The position numbers and the translations under genes are program-made. The notes beneath the pieces are model-generated. The model had not been told where the DNA came from, ran no database searches, and worked only from the letters and a program-made list of their open reading frames with translations. Of a DNA stretch of 5,415 nt, positions 1 through 5,415 are shown piece after piece; within the stretch, counting starts at the first letter, position 1; the number at the start of each line of letters is the position of its first letter. The stretch is from contig JAKQBU010000382.1 in NCBI GenBank assembly GCA_029573975.1, positions 1 through 5,415 of the forward strand. The letters run 5' to 3'. This DNA is from Planctomycetota bacterium (GTDB lineage: Bacteria; Planctomycetota; Phycisphaerae; Sedimentisphaerales; SM23-30).

Positions 1-387
1 CTGATAGGCAAAGGTCTTCTTCTCCGCCGTCGCCTGATCCCGCAACACCTGCAGCTCCTCCGACGTCTCAAAACAATAATACGCCTTCCCCGCTTCCAGC
101 AACTGCTTGAGATATTTATCGTATATCTCCCGCCGCTGCGATTGCAAATAAGGCCCGTGCGGCCCGCCCACCTCCGGCCCCTCGTCCCACTGGATCCCCA
201 GCCAGCGCAAATCCTCCATCACCTGCCGCGTCGCCGTCGGCGTATTTCGCTTCTGATCCGTATCCTCAATCCGCAGGATCATCCGCCCGCCATGATGCCG
301 GGCCATCAGCCAGCAAAACAACGCCGTCCGCGCTCCCCCAATATGCAAATAACCCGTCGGCGACGGCGCAAATCTGGTCACTATCAT
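1..387 (-). CDS. gltX: Glutamyl-tRNA synthetase, N-terminal 129 residues (partial, cut by left edge)
   Basis: Class I aminoacyl-tRNA synthetase that charges tRNA-Glu with glutamate in the cytoplasm. The reading frame stays open from the ATG at 387 to base 1, so the gene continues off the left edge; bacterial GluRS is usually about 470-510 residues. The N-terminus reads [20 protein letters not shown]: the FAPSPTG glutamate/ATP-site motif (residues 6-12) is followed by the class I HIGH signature as HIGG (15-18). RIEDTD (39-44) and GPYLQSQR (78-85) are further GluRS hallmarks. In the region that carries a CxC zinc pair in E. coli GluRS, this protein has C105 followed by F106-E107, so that zinc site looks absent, as in many GluRS. 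The start is supported by GGAG at 400-397, nine bases upstream, and by the promoter at 428-456. Whether the enzyme also charges tRNA-Gln cannot be judged from this fragment. Confidence 0.96.
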   Translation of the reverse strand, partial: MIVTRFAPSPTGYLHIGGARTALFCWLMARHHGGRMILRIEDTDQKRNTPTATRQVMEDLRWLGIQWDEGPEVGGPHGPYLQSQRREIYDKYLKQLLEAGKAYYCFETSEELQVLRDQATAEKKTFAYQ

Positions 388-427
388 ATCTTATAACTCC
401 ATTAGCTTTCATTTTTCCAAAAAGATT

Positions 428-456
428 AGCATACCCCGCCCTTATCCCTCTGTCAA
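428..456 (-). promoter_or_regulatory. Sigma70-type promoter of gltX
   Basis: On the minus strand a perfect -35 box TTGACA (456-451) is separated by exactly 17 bp from TATGCT (433-428), which matches the -10 consensus at four of six positions. Transcription would start near base 421, giving a leader of about 34 nt before the gltX ATG at 387, with the GGAG ribosome binding site inside it. The leader is too short for a T-box or a large riboswitch. The bases between this promoter and the end of the next gene (457-519) hold no hairpin terminator that I can see. Confidence 0.75.
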
Positions 457-519
457 ACACGAAACCTCAACTACATCCAAGAAATCCCTGTCCAGTAAAT
501 CCATCAATCACCAATTCAG

Positions 520-1305
520 CTAATCACTCCGGCGTTGCCATTCATCTGCTTTTGAATCATAGTACCAATACGTCGGCACAAAAATAGGATCTATGATTTG
601 TAAGCTGAAACCAGCCTCACCCGTATAATAAAAATCACGACGAAACACCTTTGAGATCTTGTCTAGTTCTTCTTTGGCAATAACTTCTTCCAGGGATTCC
701 GGATAATTCTGCTTGTCAGCATGATAAGCATGCAGTTTCTCTATCAACGGCTGGAGTTGCTGCTTAGCCAGGATTATTTCCCGATCCGCACGGTTTCTGG
801 CAATCCTTGTACCTATCCCCAAAAAAAGAAACGCTAGTAGCAAAAACGCCAAAACTATCAAGGAGATTCGGGGGATCCAGTATGTTTTTGGTGACGAATT
901 CCGCCAAAGGGAACCGAACAAAATCAACGTCAAGGGCAAATAGATAATGAAGCAAATGACACTAAGCAATAAAAAGAAATGCCATACCTGTAATATAAAA
1001 CTATCCCTCAAATATTCAAAGATCCAATTATCAAAAATCTGATCCAAAACAAAAATGCCCAATCCCAACAGGATAATTAGATTTCCAATCCATAAACGCT
1101 TACCTTTGAAAACAAAAAAATAAAGCCCTAAACTACCGAAAAACACTAGTACACTACTAATCGCATACCCCAAAAAGACTAAACAATAGGTATCCATATT
1201 CCAGAAAATATTGGATGCCCCCAGAAAGATAAGAAAATCCACCAATAGAAAAATACAGAATACTCCAGTTAAAACCATTTTGCGATTTTTGAAATATCTA
1301 TCCAT
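520..1305 (-). CDS. Five-pass membrane protein with pseudopilin-like C-terminal domain, function unknown
   Basis: I do not recognise a named family. The 261-residue protein (ATG at 1305; numbering here counts that Met as residue 2, because an in-frame TTG precedes it) has about five hydrophobic segments, near residues 12-31, 41-67, 73-92, 104-132 and 148-167. Basic residues at the N-terminus (KNRK), after segment 2 (KGKR) and before segment 5 favour an N-in, C-out topology, though R168/R171/R173 after segment 5 blur this. From about residue 171 an amphipathic helix leads into AYHADKQNYPESLEEV (194-209), a phrase typical of the helix-to-head junction in type II secretion GspG-like pseudopilins and related bacterial tail domains, then beta-type sequence ending WYYDSKADEWQ. 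There is no prepilin peptidase site, so it should not be processed as a pilin. The ATG start is preferred because AAGGG (1318-1314) lies eight bases upstream; the TTG at 1308 would be only five away. The gene is much more AT-rich than its neighbours and has its own promoter, so acquisition by transfer is possible. A real gene is very likely; its role is unknown. Confidence 0.85.
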   Translation of the reverse strand: MDRYFKNRKMVLTGVFCIFLLVDFLIFLGASNIFWNMDTYCLVFLGYAISSVLVFFGSLGLYFFVFKGKRLWIGNLIILLGLGIFVLDQIFDNWIFEYLRDSFILQVWHFFLLLSVICFIIYLPLTLILFGSLWRNSSPKTYWIPRISLIVLAFLLLAFLFLGIGTRIARNRADREIILAKQQLQPLIEKLHAYHADKQNYPESLEEVIAKEELDKISKVFRRDFYYTGEAGFSLQIIDPIFVPTYWYYDSKADEWQRRSD

Positions 1306-1352
1306 CAAAATAACCCTTATATACTTTTAAACCGAAACAATCTTGAATAAAT

Positions 1353-1381
1353 AGGATACTGTAGCTATTCTCCCCTGTCAA
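1353..1381 (-). promoter_or_regulatory. Sigma70-type promoter of the membrane protein gene
   Basis: Minus-strand TTGACA (1381-1376) is followed after 17 bp by TATCCT (1358-1353), four of six matches to the -10 consensus. Predicted transcription start is near 1346, giving a leader of about 40 nt with AAGGG just before the ATG at 1305. It makes the membrane protein gene independent of the hydrolase gene upstream. Its -35 region closely resembles that of the gltX promoter. Confidence 0.7.
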
Positions 1382-1403
1382 ATACCAAACCCGCACTTCC
1401 TCC

Positions 1404-1427
1404 AATAAATAACGGAATCAATCCGTT
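1404..1427 (-). terminator. Possible weak intrinsic terminator overlapping the hydrolase stop codon
   Basis: On the minus strand AACGGA (1427-1422) and TCCGTT (1416-1411) form a perfect 6-bp stem around a 5-nt loop, followed directly by ATTTATT (1410-1404). The TGA stop codon of the hydrolase (1420-1418) sits in the loop. The stem is short and the tail is not a pure T run, so termination would be weak. Its place between the hydrolase and the downstream promoter fits a terminator, but chance is possible. Confidence 0.35.
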
Positions 1428-2212
1428 CCCCCAATATCCACAGTCAATCCGTCATAGGCCAGAAACATCCCCTCCGGCAGCCGGCCTTCATAATACCGGT
1501 GGCTGATCTGGTGGCCCATATGGATAAAATACGTGCGCCGGGCCGCAACGCGGCGGGCCAGCTCCACAGCCTGATCGATCGACAAATGGGCCGGGTGCGG
1601 TTTGGACCGCAGCGCCCCCAGCACCAGAACATCCAAACCCTGCAATCGGGCGACGGCTTCCTCCGGCATGGCACTCAGGTCGGTACAGTACGCCAGATTC
1701 CCGATTCGATAACCCAGCACCCGGCTACGGCCGTGCGGCAGCGGCAGCGGAAGGATACGCCAGCCCAAAACGTCAAATTCCCCCTCGACCAGTCTGAAGT
1801 CCAGATGCGGCAGGTCAATATGTTCCGTCACCCGTTCCGACCGGGCATAGCTGAATACCTTCTCCAAAATAGGCATGTGGTCCGGACCGGCATACACCGG
1901 GATCGGCTTCCTCTGCAATTGATTGAACCGGCGCAGGTCGTCCATGCCGAAAATGTGATCGGCATGCGCATGCGTGATCAGGACGGCATCAATCCGCCCA
2001 ATCGCATTCCGTAAACACTGGAGGCGGAACTCCGGTGTCGTGTCAATCAGCAGATTCTGCTCGCCCAGATGCACCACGGCACTGGTTCGCAGCCGCCGGT
2101 CACGCGGGTCGTCACTGCGGCAGACTGCGCACTCGCATCCGATCATGGGAACCCCCTGGCTGGTCCCCGTGCCCAGAAATGTCAACCGTTGTAAACCGCT
2201 GCTGTTATTCAT
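1418..2212 (-). CDS. PhnP-type metallo-beta-lactamase-fold hydrolase (phosphodiesterase family)
   Basis: A 264-residue cytoplasmic hydrolase of the PhnP-like branch of the metallo-beta-lactamase fold (COG1235 type). The two-metal site is complete: HAHADH (H81, H83, D85, H86), H160, D178 and H231, with H209 in PAHLS matching the assisting histidine of E. coli PhnP. C26-x-C28-x-x-C31 together with H234 matches the structural zinc site of PhnP, and the spacing corresponds to the E. coli residues (Cys21/23/26, His76/78/81, His222/225) with small offsets. PhnP opens ribosyl 1,2-cyclic phosphate in carbon-phosphorus lyase phosphonate breakdown. No phn genes are present here, so the substrate may well differ, and many stand-alone homologues are uncharacterised. 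The ATG at 2212 has AGGA (2221-2218) five bases upstream. No clear promoter is seen in the 130-base spacer before it; it may be read through from the AsmA-like gene. The gene is GC-rich and intact. The family call is firm and the exact reaction uncertain. Confidence 0.93.
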   Translation of the reverse strand: MNNSSGLQRLTFLGTGTSQGVPMIGCECAVCRSDDPRDRRLRTSAVVHLGEQNLLIDTTPEFRLQCLRNAIGRIDAVLITHAHADHIFGMDDLRRFNQLQRKPIPVYAGPDHMPILEKVFSYARSERVTEHIDLPHLDFRLVEGEFDVLGWRILPLPLPHGRSRVLGYRIGNLAYCTDLSAMPEEAVARLQGLDVLVLGALRSKPHPAHLSIDQAVELARRVAARRTYFIHMGHQISHRYYEGRLPEGMFLAYDGLTVDIGGTD

Positions 2213-2233
2213 GATGTTCCTGCTCCGGATGTT

Positions 2234-2339
2234 TTAAGGCAACCTCGTAAAATTGCCTTATCCAAGCCCCGACCGTGAGGGAGGGGGTCAAAAACACTGT
2301 TTTACATTTTGAAAATCGTATTTTTAGAGGTTCCCTTAA
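2234..2339. repeat. 106-bp candidate MITE or dispersed repeat with terminal inverted repeats
   Basis: The left end reads TTAAGGCAACCTCGTAAAA on the plus strand (2234-2252). The right end reads TTAAGGGAACCTCTAAAA on the minus strand (2339-2322). They agree at 17 of 19 aligned positions, with one substitution and one single-base gap. The TTAA at each end could be a 4-bp target duplication or part of the repeat. The interior is non-coding: a G-rich stretch (gaccgtgagggaggggg, 2271-2287) followed by AT-rich sequence with small palindromes. The element fills nearly the whole spacer between the AsmA-like gene's stop (2343) and the hydrolase's ribosome binding site. This is the expected structure of a miniature inverted-repeat element mobilised by a transposase elsewhere. 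No transposase is in the window and copy number is unknown. Confidence 0.45.
2235..2260. repeat. Perfect 8-bp inverted repeat upstream of the hydrolase gene
   Basis: TAAGGCAA (2235-2242) and TTGCCTTA (2253-2260) are exact reverse complements separated by 10 bases. In the hydrolase transcript this would fold into a hairpin ending 22 bases before the start codon, just upstream of the ribosome binding site. As DNA it could be a dimer-type operator. No T run follows on either strand, so it is not a typical terminator. Its left arm is also part of the terminal repeat of the candidate mobile element, so it may simply be the subterminal structure of that element. Confidence 0.4.
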
Positions 2340-2342
2340 TCG

Positions 2343-5300
2343 TTAATCCCCCGTAATCAGTCGATACAGGAGATTTTCCCGGCTGATTTCCCGGACCGAC
2401 ACGTTGGTCGTTTCAATCCCGATCATGTTATAGCCGGCAATGTAGCTGTGCGAACGGAAGATCGGCACTCGCAGCAGCTCCTTCGGTTTTTCAAACAGTT
2501 CCCCCCCGCCCGCCGTAACGATACCGCCCACTATATAATCCGCAGCGGCGATTTTCAATCTCTCACCCTCCTGATGCCGCTGCCAGAGCTGGCGGAGACC
2601 TTCGGCGCTGCGCCGCACCATCTGCTCCTTTTCCGGATGCATGGTAATCTCGCCCTGATTAAGCTGCTTGACCTGTTCCTGGGCGGCCTGCAAGTCCGCT
2701 TCCAGCCTGGTAATGGCCTCCCGGTATTCGTTGGGATCCTGCAGCGGACGGGAAACTCCGTCGATATAGATGTCATACTTGCCGCCCGTGAACAGCATAT
2801 GGTTTTTTTTGCTGCCGTCGCCAAACATCTCATACTGGTTGGACATGGTCTGCCATCGATATTCCACCAGTTCCAGGCCGGGGAATACCTTCAGCATCCA
2901 GCCCGGCCCCCCCGGTCCGTATAGGGTACCGCGGGTGCAGATCGTGGTCCCGGTTCCGGACCAGTCCGAGGTTTGATCGACCAGCCCCGCCAGCGGAATG
3001 CGGAGCTGCCGCTTTTCCGAGATCGTCCCGCTAACGCTCATCCCCGGAAACTCGCTCTCCACCATCGGCCGCAGCAAATCATCAGCCGTCAGTTCCAGCG
3101 ATTCCACCAACTGCATGATCTCCGCATTCGGGTCCCTCAAATTACTTTCGATGCGGGCGTTAATGGTCCCGCCGCTCATGCCCGCGGAAAACTCCGTTTT
3201 CAGGACGCCCTGGTTCATCTGGTATTGCCCTGTCAGGGCTTGAAGATTCATGCGCGCCTGGTTCTTGGGATCCACATAACTCAAACGCGAAAAAGTGTAA
3301 CTGCCCTGCAGATCAAAACGTTCCAGGATCGCCAGCCGCTTCCGGAGATCAAATGGTTCCGTTTTTTCCGGTGAAGAAAGGGCCGGATGGGATTGGTTAT
3401 CCGGTTTCCATATTCGCTGCAAAGAATCACAATCCAGATTATTGGACAGAATGTCGATCCGGCCGGCCGGCCGCACGGATGGATCGCGTAAAGCCTGCAC
3501 ATTGAGTATCGGATCTGTCAGATCGGCAACCACGGTTATCTGATTATCGCCTATTTTGAGATCCAGCGAAGGCAGGTGCAGGCTGGAGGATGAAACCTCC
3601 ATCTGATTGATGGAAATCGAAACAGGCTCCGAGTTCCATTCACCGGATAGATTCCCATTTAGATACGATGGTTTCAGAAAGCTGGTGAATTCCGGCTGAA
3701 ATTGCAGCAGCACCGGCACCGTGGCCTCCAGGCGGCCTTCGATTCCCATCTTCGCCCACGAAGATACCCAGCGGGCCGGCTGCCCCAGGTGGGGAGCATC
3801 AATCCGAATAGTTACATCGGCCGTTTGCACCGGCCAGCCGTCGCTTCCCGCCGGCGGGCGAAAATCAGGATAGGCCTCCAGCCTCCCCTGGCAATAAATC
3901 CGATTATCGGCAAGATGAATAGCCTGATCCACCGTCAACGTCCCGTCCTTCTCCCGCACAAACCGCATTTCCGCCTGCAGCTTCTCCCCGGCGGGTTTGA
4001 TAATCTCCAGCGGCCTCTGGTCCGCCCGCACCTGGGGCCAGTCAAAATGAAGTCCGGTTTCCGTAAGATCGATCCGGCTATGGAATTCCGGGCGATCTTT
4101 TTGCGGTTCCTGTTTAAAAGTACATTCGATATCGGAACTTCCCTGCAAACCCAGCCGCTCACGAATTCGATCCGTCAGAGGGATTGCTCCCATCAGTTCG
4201 TCATTATGATTCAGATGAAGCTGCACCGTCAAATCAGCCTGGGAAAGCTGCGGTATGTTTGATGTCCCATCCTCCGCCGGCGCAGCGGCCAGGCTCCCGC
4301 TGCCCTGCACGCGGAACCCGCTGAGCTGCCCCCGGAGATCATGGATTTGCACCTCCACCGGCTCCGACCAGAGGGGGGTATGGGCCAAAACATAATTCAT
4401 CAGGTTTTCCGGATGACACAGGAACAGATCGCCGCTTACCGAACCGGCCGTGTCAGGCATTTTATGCCAGCCCGTTCGAGGAGGGGATTCCGGTTCCCCG
4501 CCGGAGAAATGGGCGGTGAAATCTGCTTTCGCGGCCGCCAGCGTAAAGGTCAGCCGGGTCCCCTGCGGGTTGCATTCCGCCTGGATATCCAGGGCCGATT
4601 CGCCTGCCAGAGCGGTCATGCGGACCGGTCCCAGCACCAGCCCTTCCTGCGATTGGATCAAAGCAGGAAAATAGCCGGCGAGGTTTTCCATCTGCCGGGC
4701 TTGTATTCGCAGCTTTGCCTCTTTCAGCCACACCGGATCAAAACCGCCGCCGACACCGGGCCGGCAAGTCTGCAGAGTTCCCTGCACCGACAGGCTCCCT
4801 AACAAACCTTCCAGATTCACTTCCGTACGGCCTGCCTGTTCGTTTCCCTGTACCTGAAAAATCACCTGGGCCGGATCCGACCGGGTTTTACAAAACACCG
4901 GCGGCCGCAAGACAGCAGCATCGCCTGCTGTGCTATTCCTGACATCCTCCACTTGCACGGCCAGCCTTGCCAGTTGCAATCCTATCTCAGCCCGGAAATT
5001 TCGGGATTCATCCTCCTCACTGAAAATCGTACCCTGACAATCGCCGGATAAGGCGGCCCCCCTTTCCCGCAGAAATCCCTCCACCGGCGGCAGCGCCGCC
5101 AGCCAGTTTTCCACTCCTTCCATTCGCCAGTTCCCCTGCAAAATTGCCAAACGGACCCGGTCTTCTGCCAGCGGATAAAACCATTCTCCTTGATAAAATT
5201 CCAGAATGGAATTATCTAACTTGGCGGCGATTTGAACCGCCTGACAGGATAAAATACGGTCCCCATCGAATCGGCCGCTGCACACCAGGGTAAACGGCCG

Positions 5301-5415
5301 GCCGGCTTCCTTAACAAATAGAAAGCACTCCTCCCCGTTACCGCCGCCCCGCCAGCGGCAAACCGCCTCCGGCGGCAGGTTCATCTCACCCTCAAAAACG
5401 CTATCGCTGCCCGCG
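2343..5415 (-). CDS. Large AsmA/TamB-like envelope protein (5' end beyond right edge)
   Basis: At least 1023 codons are open from the right edge to the TAA at 2345-2343. I number residues from the Met at 5384, but ten in-frame sense codons precede it and no stop is seen, so the true N-terminus, expected to carry a single membrane anchor, lies outside the window. GAGGG just before that Met could pass as a ribosome binding site, but the first residues look like mid-domain beta sequence with no signal peptide. The protein is mostly alternating beta-strand repeats. AsmA-type units are clearest at about residues 595-660 (ending in RIDILSNNLDCDSLQRIW) and 688-803. A conserved C-terminal block with LYGPGGPGWMLKVFPGLELV follows near 818-837. 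A charged, probably coiled-coil segment (about 884-945) and a final beta-type tail (about 970-1013) come after it. Thirteen cysteines are present. AsmA/TamB-like proteins span the periplasm and support lipid transport or outer-membrane assembly; that role here is inference. No frameshift is seen. The downstream gene is the PhnP-like hydrolase, 130 bases away. Confidence 0.85.
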   Translation of the reverse strand, partial: AGSDSVFEGEMNLPPEAVCRWRGGGNGEECFLFVKEAGRPFTLVCSGRFDGDRILSCQAVQIAAKLDNSILEFYQGEWFYPLAEDRVRLAILQGNWRMEGVENWLAALPPVEGFLRERGAALSGDCQGTIFSEEDESRNFRAEIGLQLARLAVQVEDVRNSTAGDAAVLRPPVFCKTRSDPAQVIFQVQGNEQAGRTEVNLEGLLGSLSVQGTLQTCRPGVGGGFDPVWLKEAKLRIQARQMENLAGYFPALIQSQEGLVLGPVRMTALAGESALDIQAECNPQGTRLTFTLAAAKADFTAHFSGGEPESPPRTGWHKMPDTAGSVSGDLFLCHPENLMNYVLAHTPLWSEPVEVQIHDLRGQLSGFRVQGSGSLAAAPAEDGTSNIPQLSQADLTVQLHLNHNDELMGAIPLTDRIRERLGLQGSSDIECTFKQEPQKDRPEFHSRIDLTETGLHFDWPQVRADQRPLEIIKPAGEKLQAEMRFVREKDGTLTVDQAIHLADNRIYCQGRLEAYPDFRPPAGSDGWPVQTADVTIRIDAPHLGQPARWVSSWAKMGIEGRLEATVPVLLQFQPEFTSFLKPSYLNGNLSGEWNSEPVSISINQMEVSSSSLHLPSLDLKIGDNQITVVADLTDPILNVQALRDPSVRPAGRIDILSNNLDCDSLQRIWKPDNQSHPALSSPEKTEPFDLRKRLAILERFDLQGSYTFSRLSYVDPKNQARMNLQALTGQYQMNQGVLKTEFSAGMSGGTINARIESNLRDPNAEIMQLVESLELTADDLLRPMVESEFPGMSVSGTISEKRQLRIPLAGLVDQTSDWSGTGTTICTRGTLYGPGGPGWMLKVFPGLELVEYRWQTMSNQYEMFGDGSKKNHMLFTGGKYDIYIDGVSRPLQDPNEYREAITRLEADLQAAQEQVKQLNQGEITMHPEKEQMVRRSAEGLRQLWQRHQEGERLKIAAADYIVGGIVTAGGGELFEKPKELLRVPIFRSHSYIAGYNMIGIETTNVSVREISRENLLYRLITGD

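Noticed and set aside
142..396. 84-codon plus-strand open frame opposite gltX
   Set aside because: It is low-complexity, rich in Arg and Pro, and an antisense shadow of gltX.
266..460. 64-codon minus-strand open frame covering the gltX start and promoter
   Set aside because: It runs in another frame through gltX; the gltX frame has the HIGG and RIEDTD motifs and a proper ribosome binding site, and this frame would cover the promoter.
1499..2014. 171-codon open frame on the plus strand opposite the hydrolase
   Set aside because: It is a shadow of a GC-rich gene with a complete active site on the other strand; its sequence is rich in Arg, Gln and Pro and resembles no protein I know.
2263..2291. 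TTGACC (2291-2286) as the -35 of a hydrolase promoter
   Set aside because: At 17 bp the expected -10 position reads GGCTTG, and the closest alternatives need spacers of 20 bp or more with poor -10 matches.
2293..2320. AT-rich palindromes (AAAAC-AGT-GTTTT and ATTTT-C-AAAAT) after the AsmA-like gene as a terminator
   Set aside because: The stems are only 5 bp and almost all A-T, too weak for an intrinsic terminator.
3468..3480. ggccggccggccg run inside the AsmA-like gene as a repeat or site
   Set aside because: It encodes ordinary residues of the protein (Arg-Pro-Ala-Gly) in a GC-rich gene and is not repeated elsewhere in the window in a meaningful way.
3702..4262. 186-codon plus-strand open frame, plus others at 2448-2924, 2973-3374 and 4341-4802
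   Set aside because: All lie antisense to the continuous AsmA-like gene, have shadow-type composition, and show no recognisable motif.
5382..5384. ATG with GAGGG upstream as the true start of the AsmA-like gene
   Set aside because: The frame is open upstream to the window edge, there is no signal or anchor after this Met, and the first residues look like internal beta-repeat sequence. It remains possible but less likely.

Overview
The window holds four genes, all on the minus strand. In transcription order (right to left) they are: a very large AsmA/TamB-like envelope protein whose 5' end lies beyond the right edge; a PhnP-type metallo-beta-lactamase-fold hydrolase; a small multi-pass membrane protein with a pseudopilin-like C-terminal domain; and the first 129 codons of glutamyl-tRNA synthetase (gltX), cut by the left edge. 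No rRNA, tRNA, CRISPR array or transposase gene is visible.

The AsmA-like protein implies a bacterium with an outer membrane. Three of the genes are fairly GC-rich (about 53-73% in hand-counted 60-base lines), while the membrane protein gene is clearly AT-rich (27-43% GC in three counted lines). The style of the gltX start, the very large AsmA-like protein and the small membrane protein with a pseudopilin-like tail suggest Planctomycetota, perhaps Phycisphaerae. That is an impression, not a search result.

Layout: 1-387 gltX N-terminus; 388-519 spacer with a strong sigma70-type gltX promoter (TTGACA-17 bp-TATGCT) and a GGAG ribosome binding site; 520-1305 AT-rich membrane protein gene; 1306-1417 spacer with that gene's own promoter (TTGACA-17 bp-TATCCT); 1404-1427 a short hairpin that may end transcription of the hydrolase; 1418-2212 hydrolase; 2213-2342 AT-rich spacer containing a 106-bp sequence bounded by 19-bp imperfect inverted repeats that begin with TTAA, which looks like a small non-autonomous mobile element or dispersed repeat; 2343-5415 the AsmA-like gene, open at its 5' end.

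The four genes do not form an obvious pathway. gltX and the membrane protein gene each have their own promoter and look like separate transcription units. The hydrolase has no convincing promoter and may depend on read-through from the AsmA-like gene across the repeat element. I see no strong case for a new multi-gene system. The most interesting items are the terminal-inverted-repeat element, the AT-rich membrane/pseudopilin hybrid protein and the unusual helical C-terminal extension of the AsmA-like protein.
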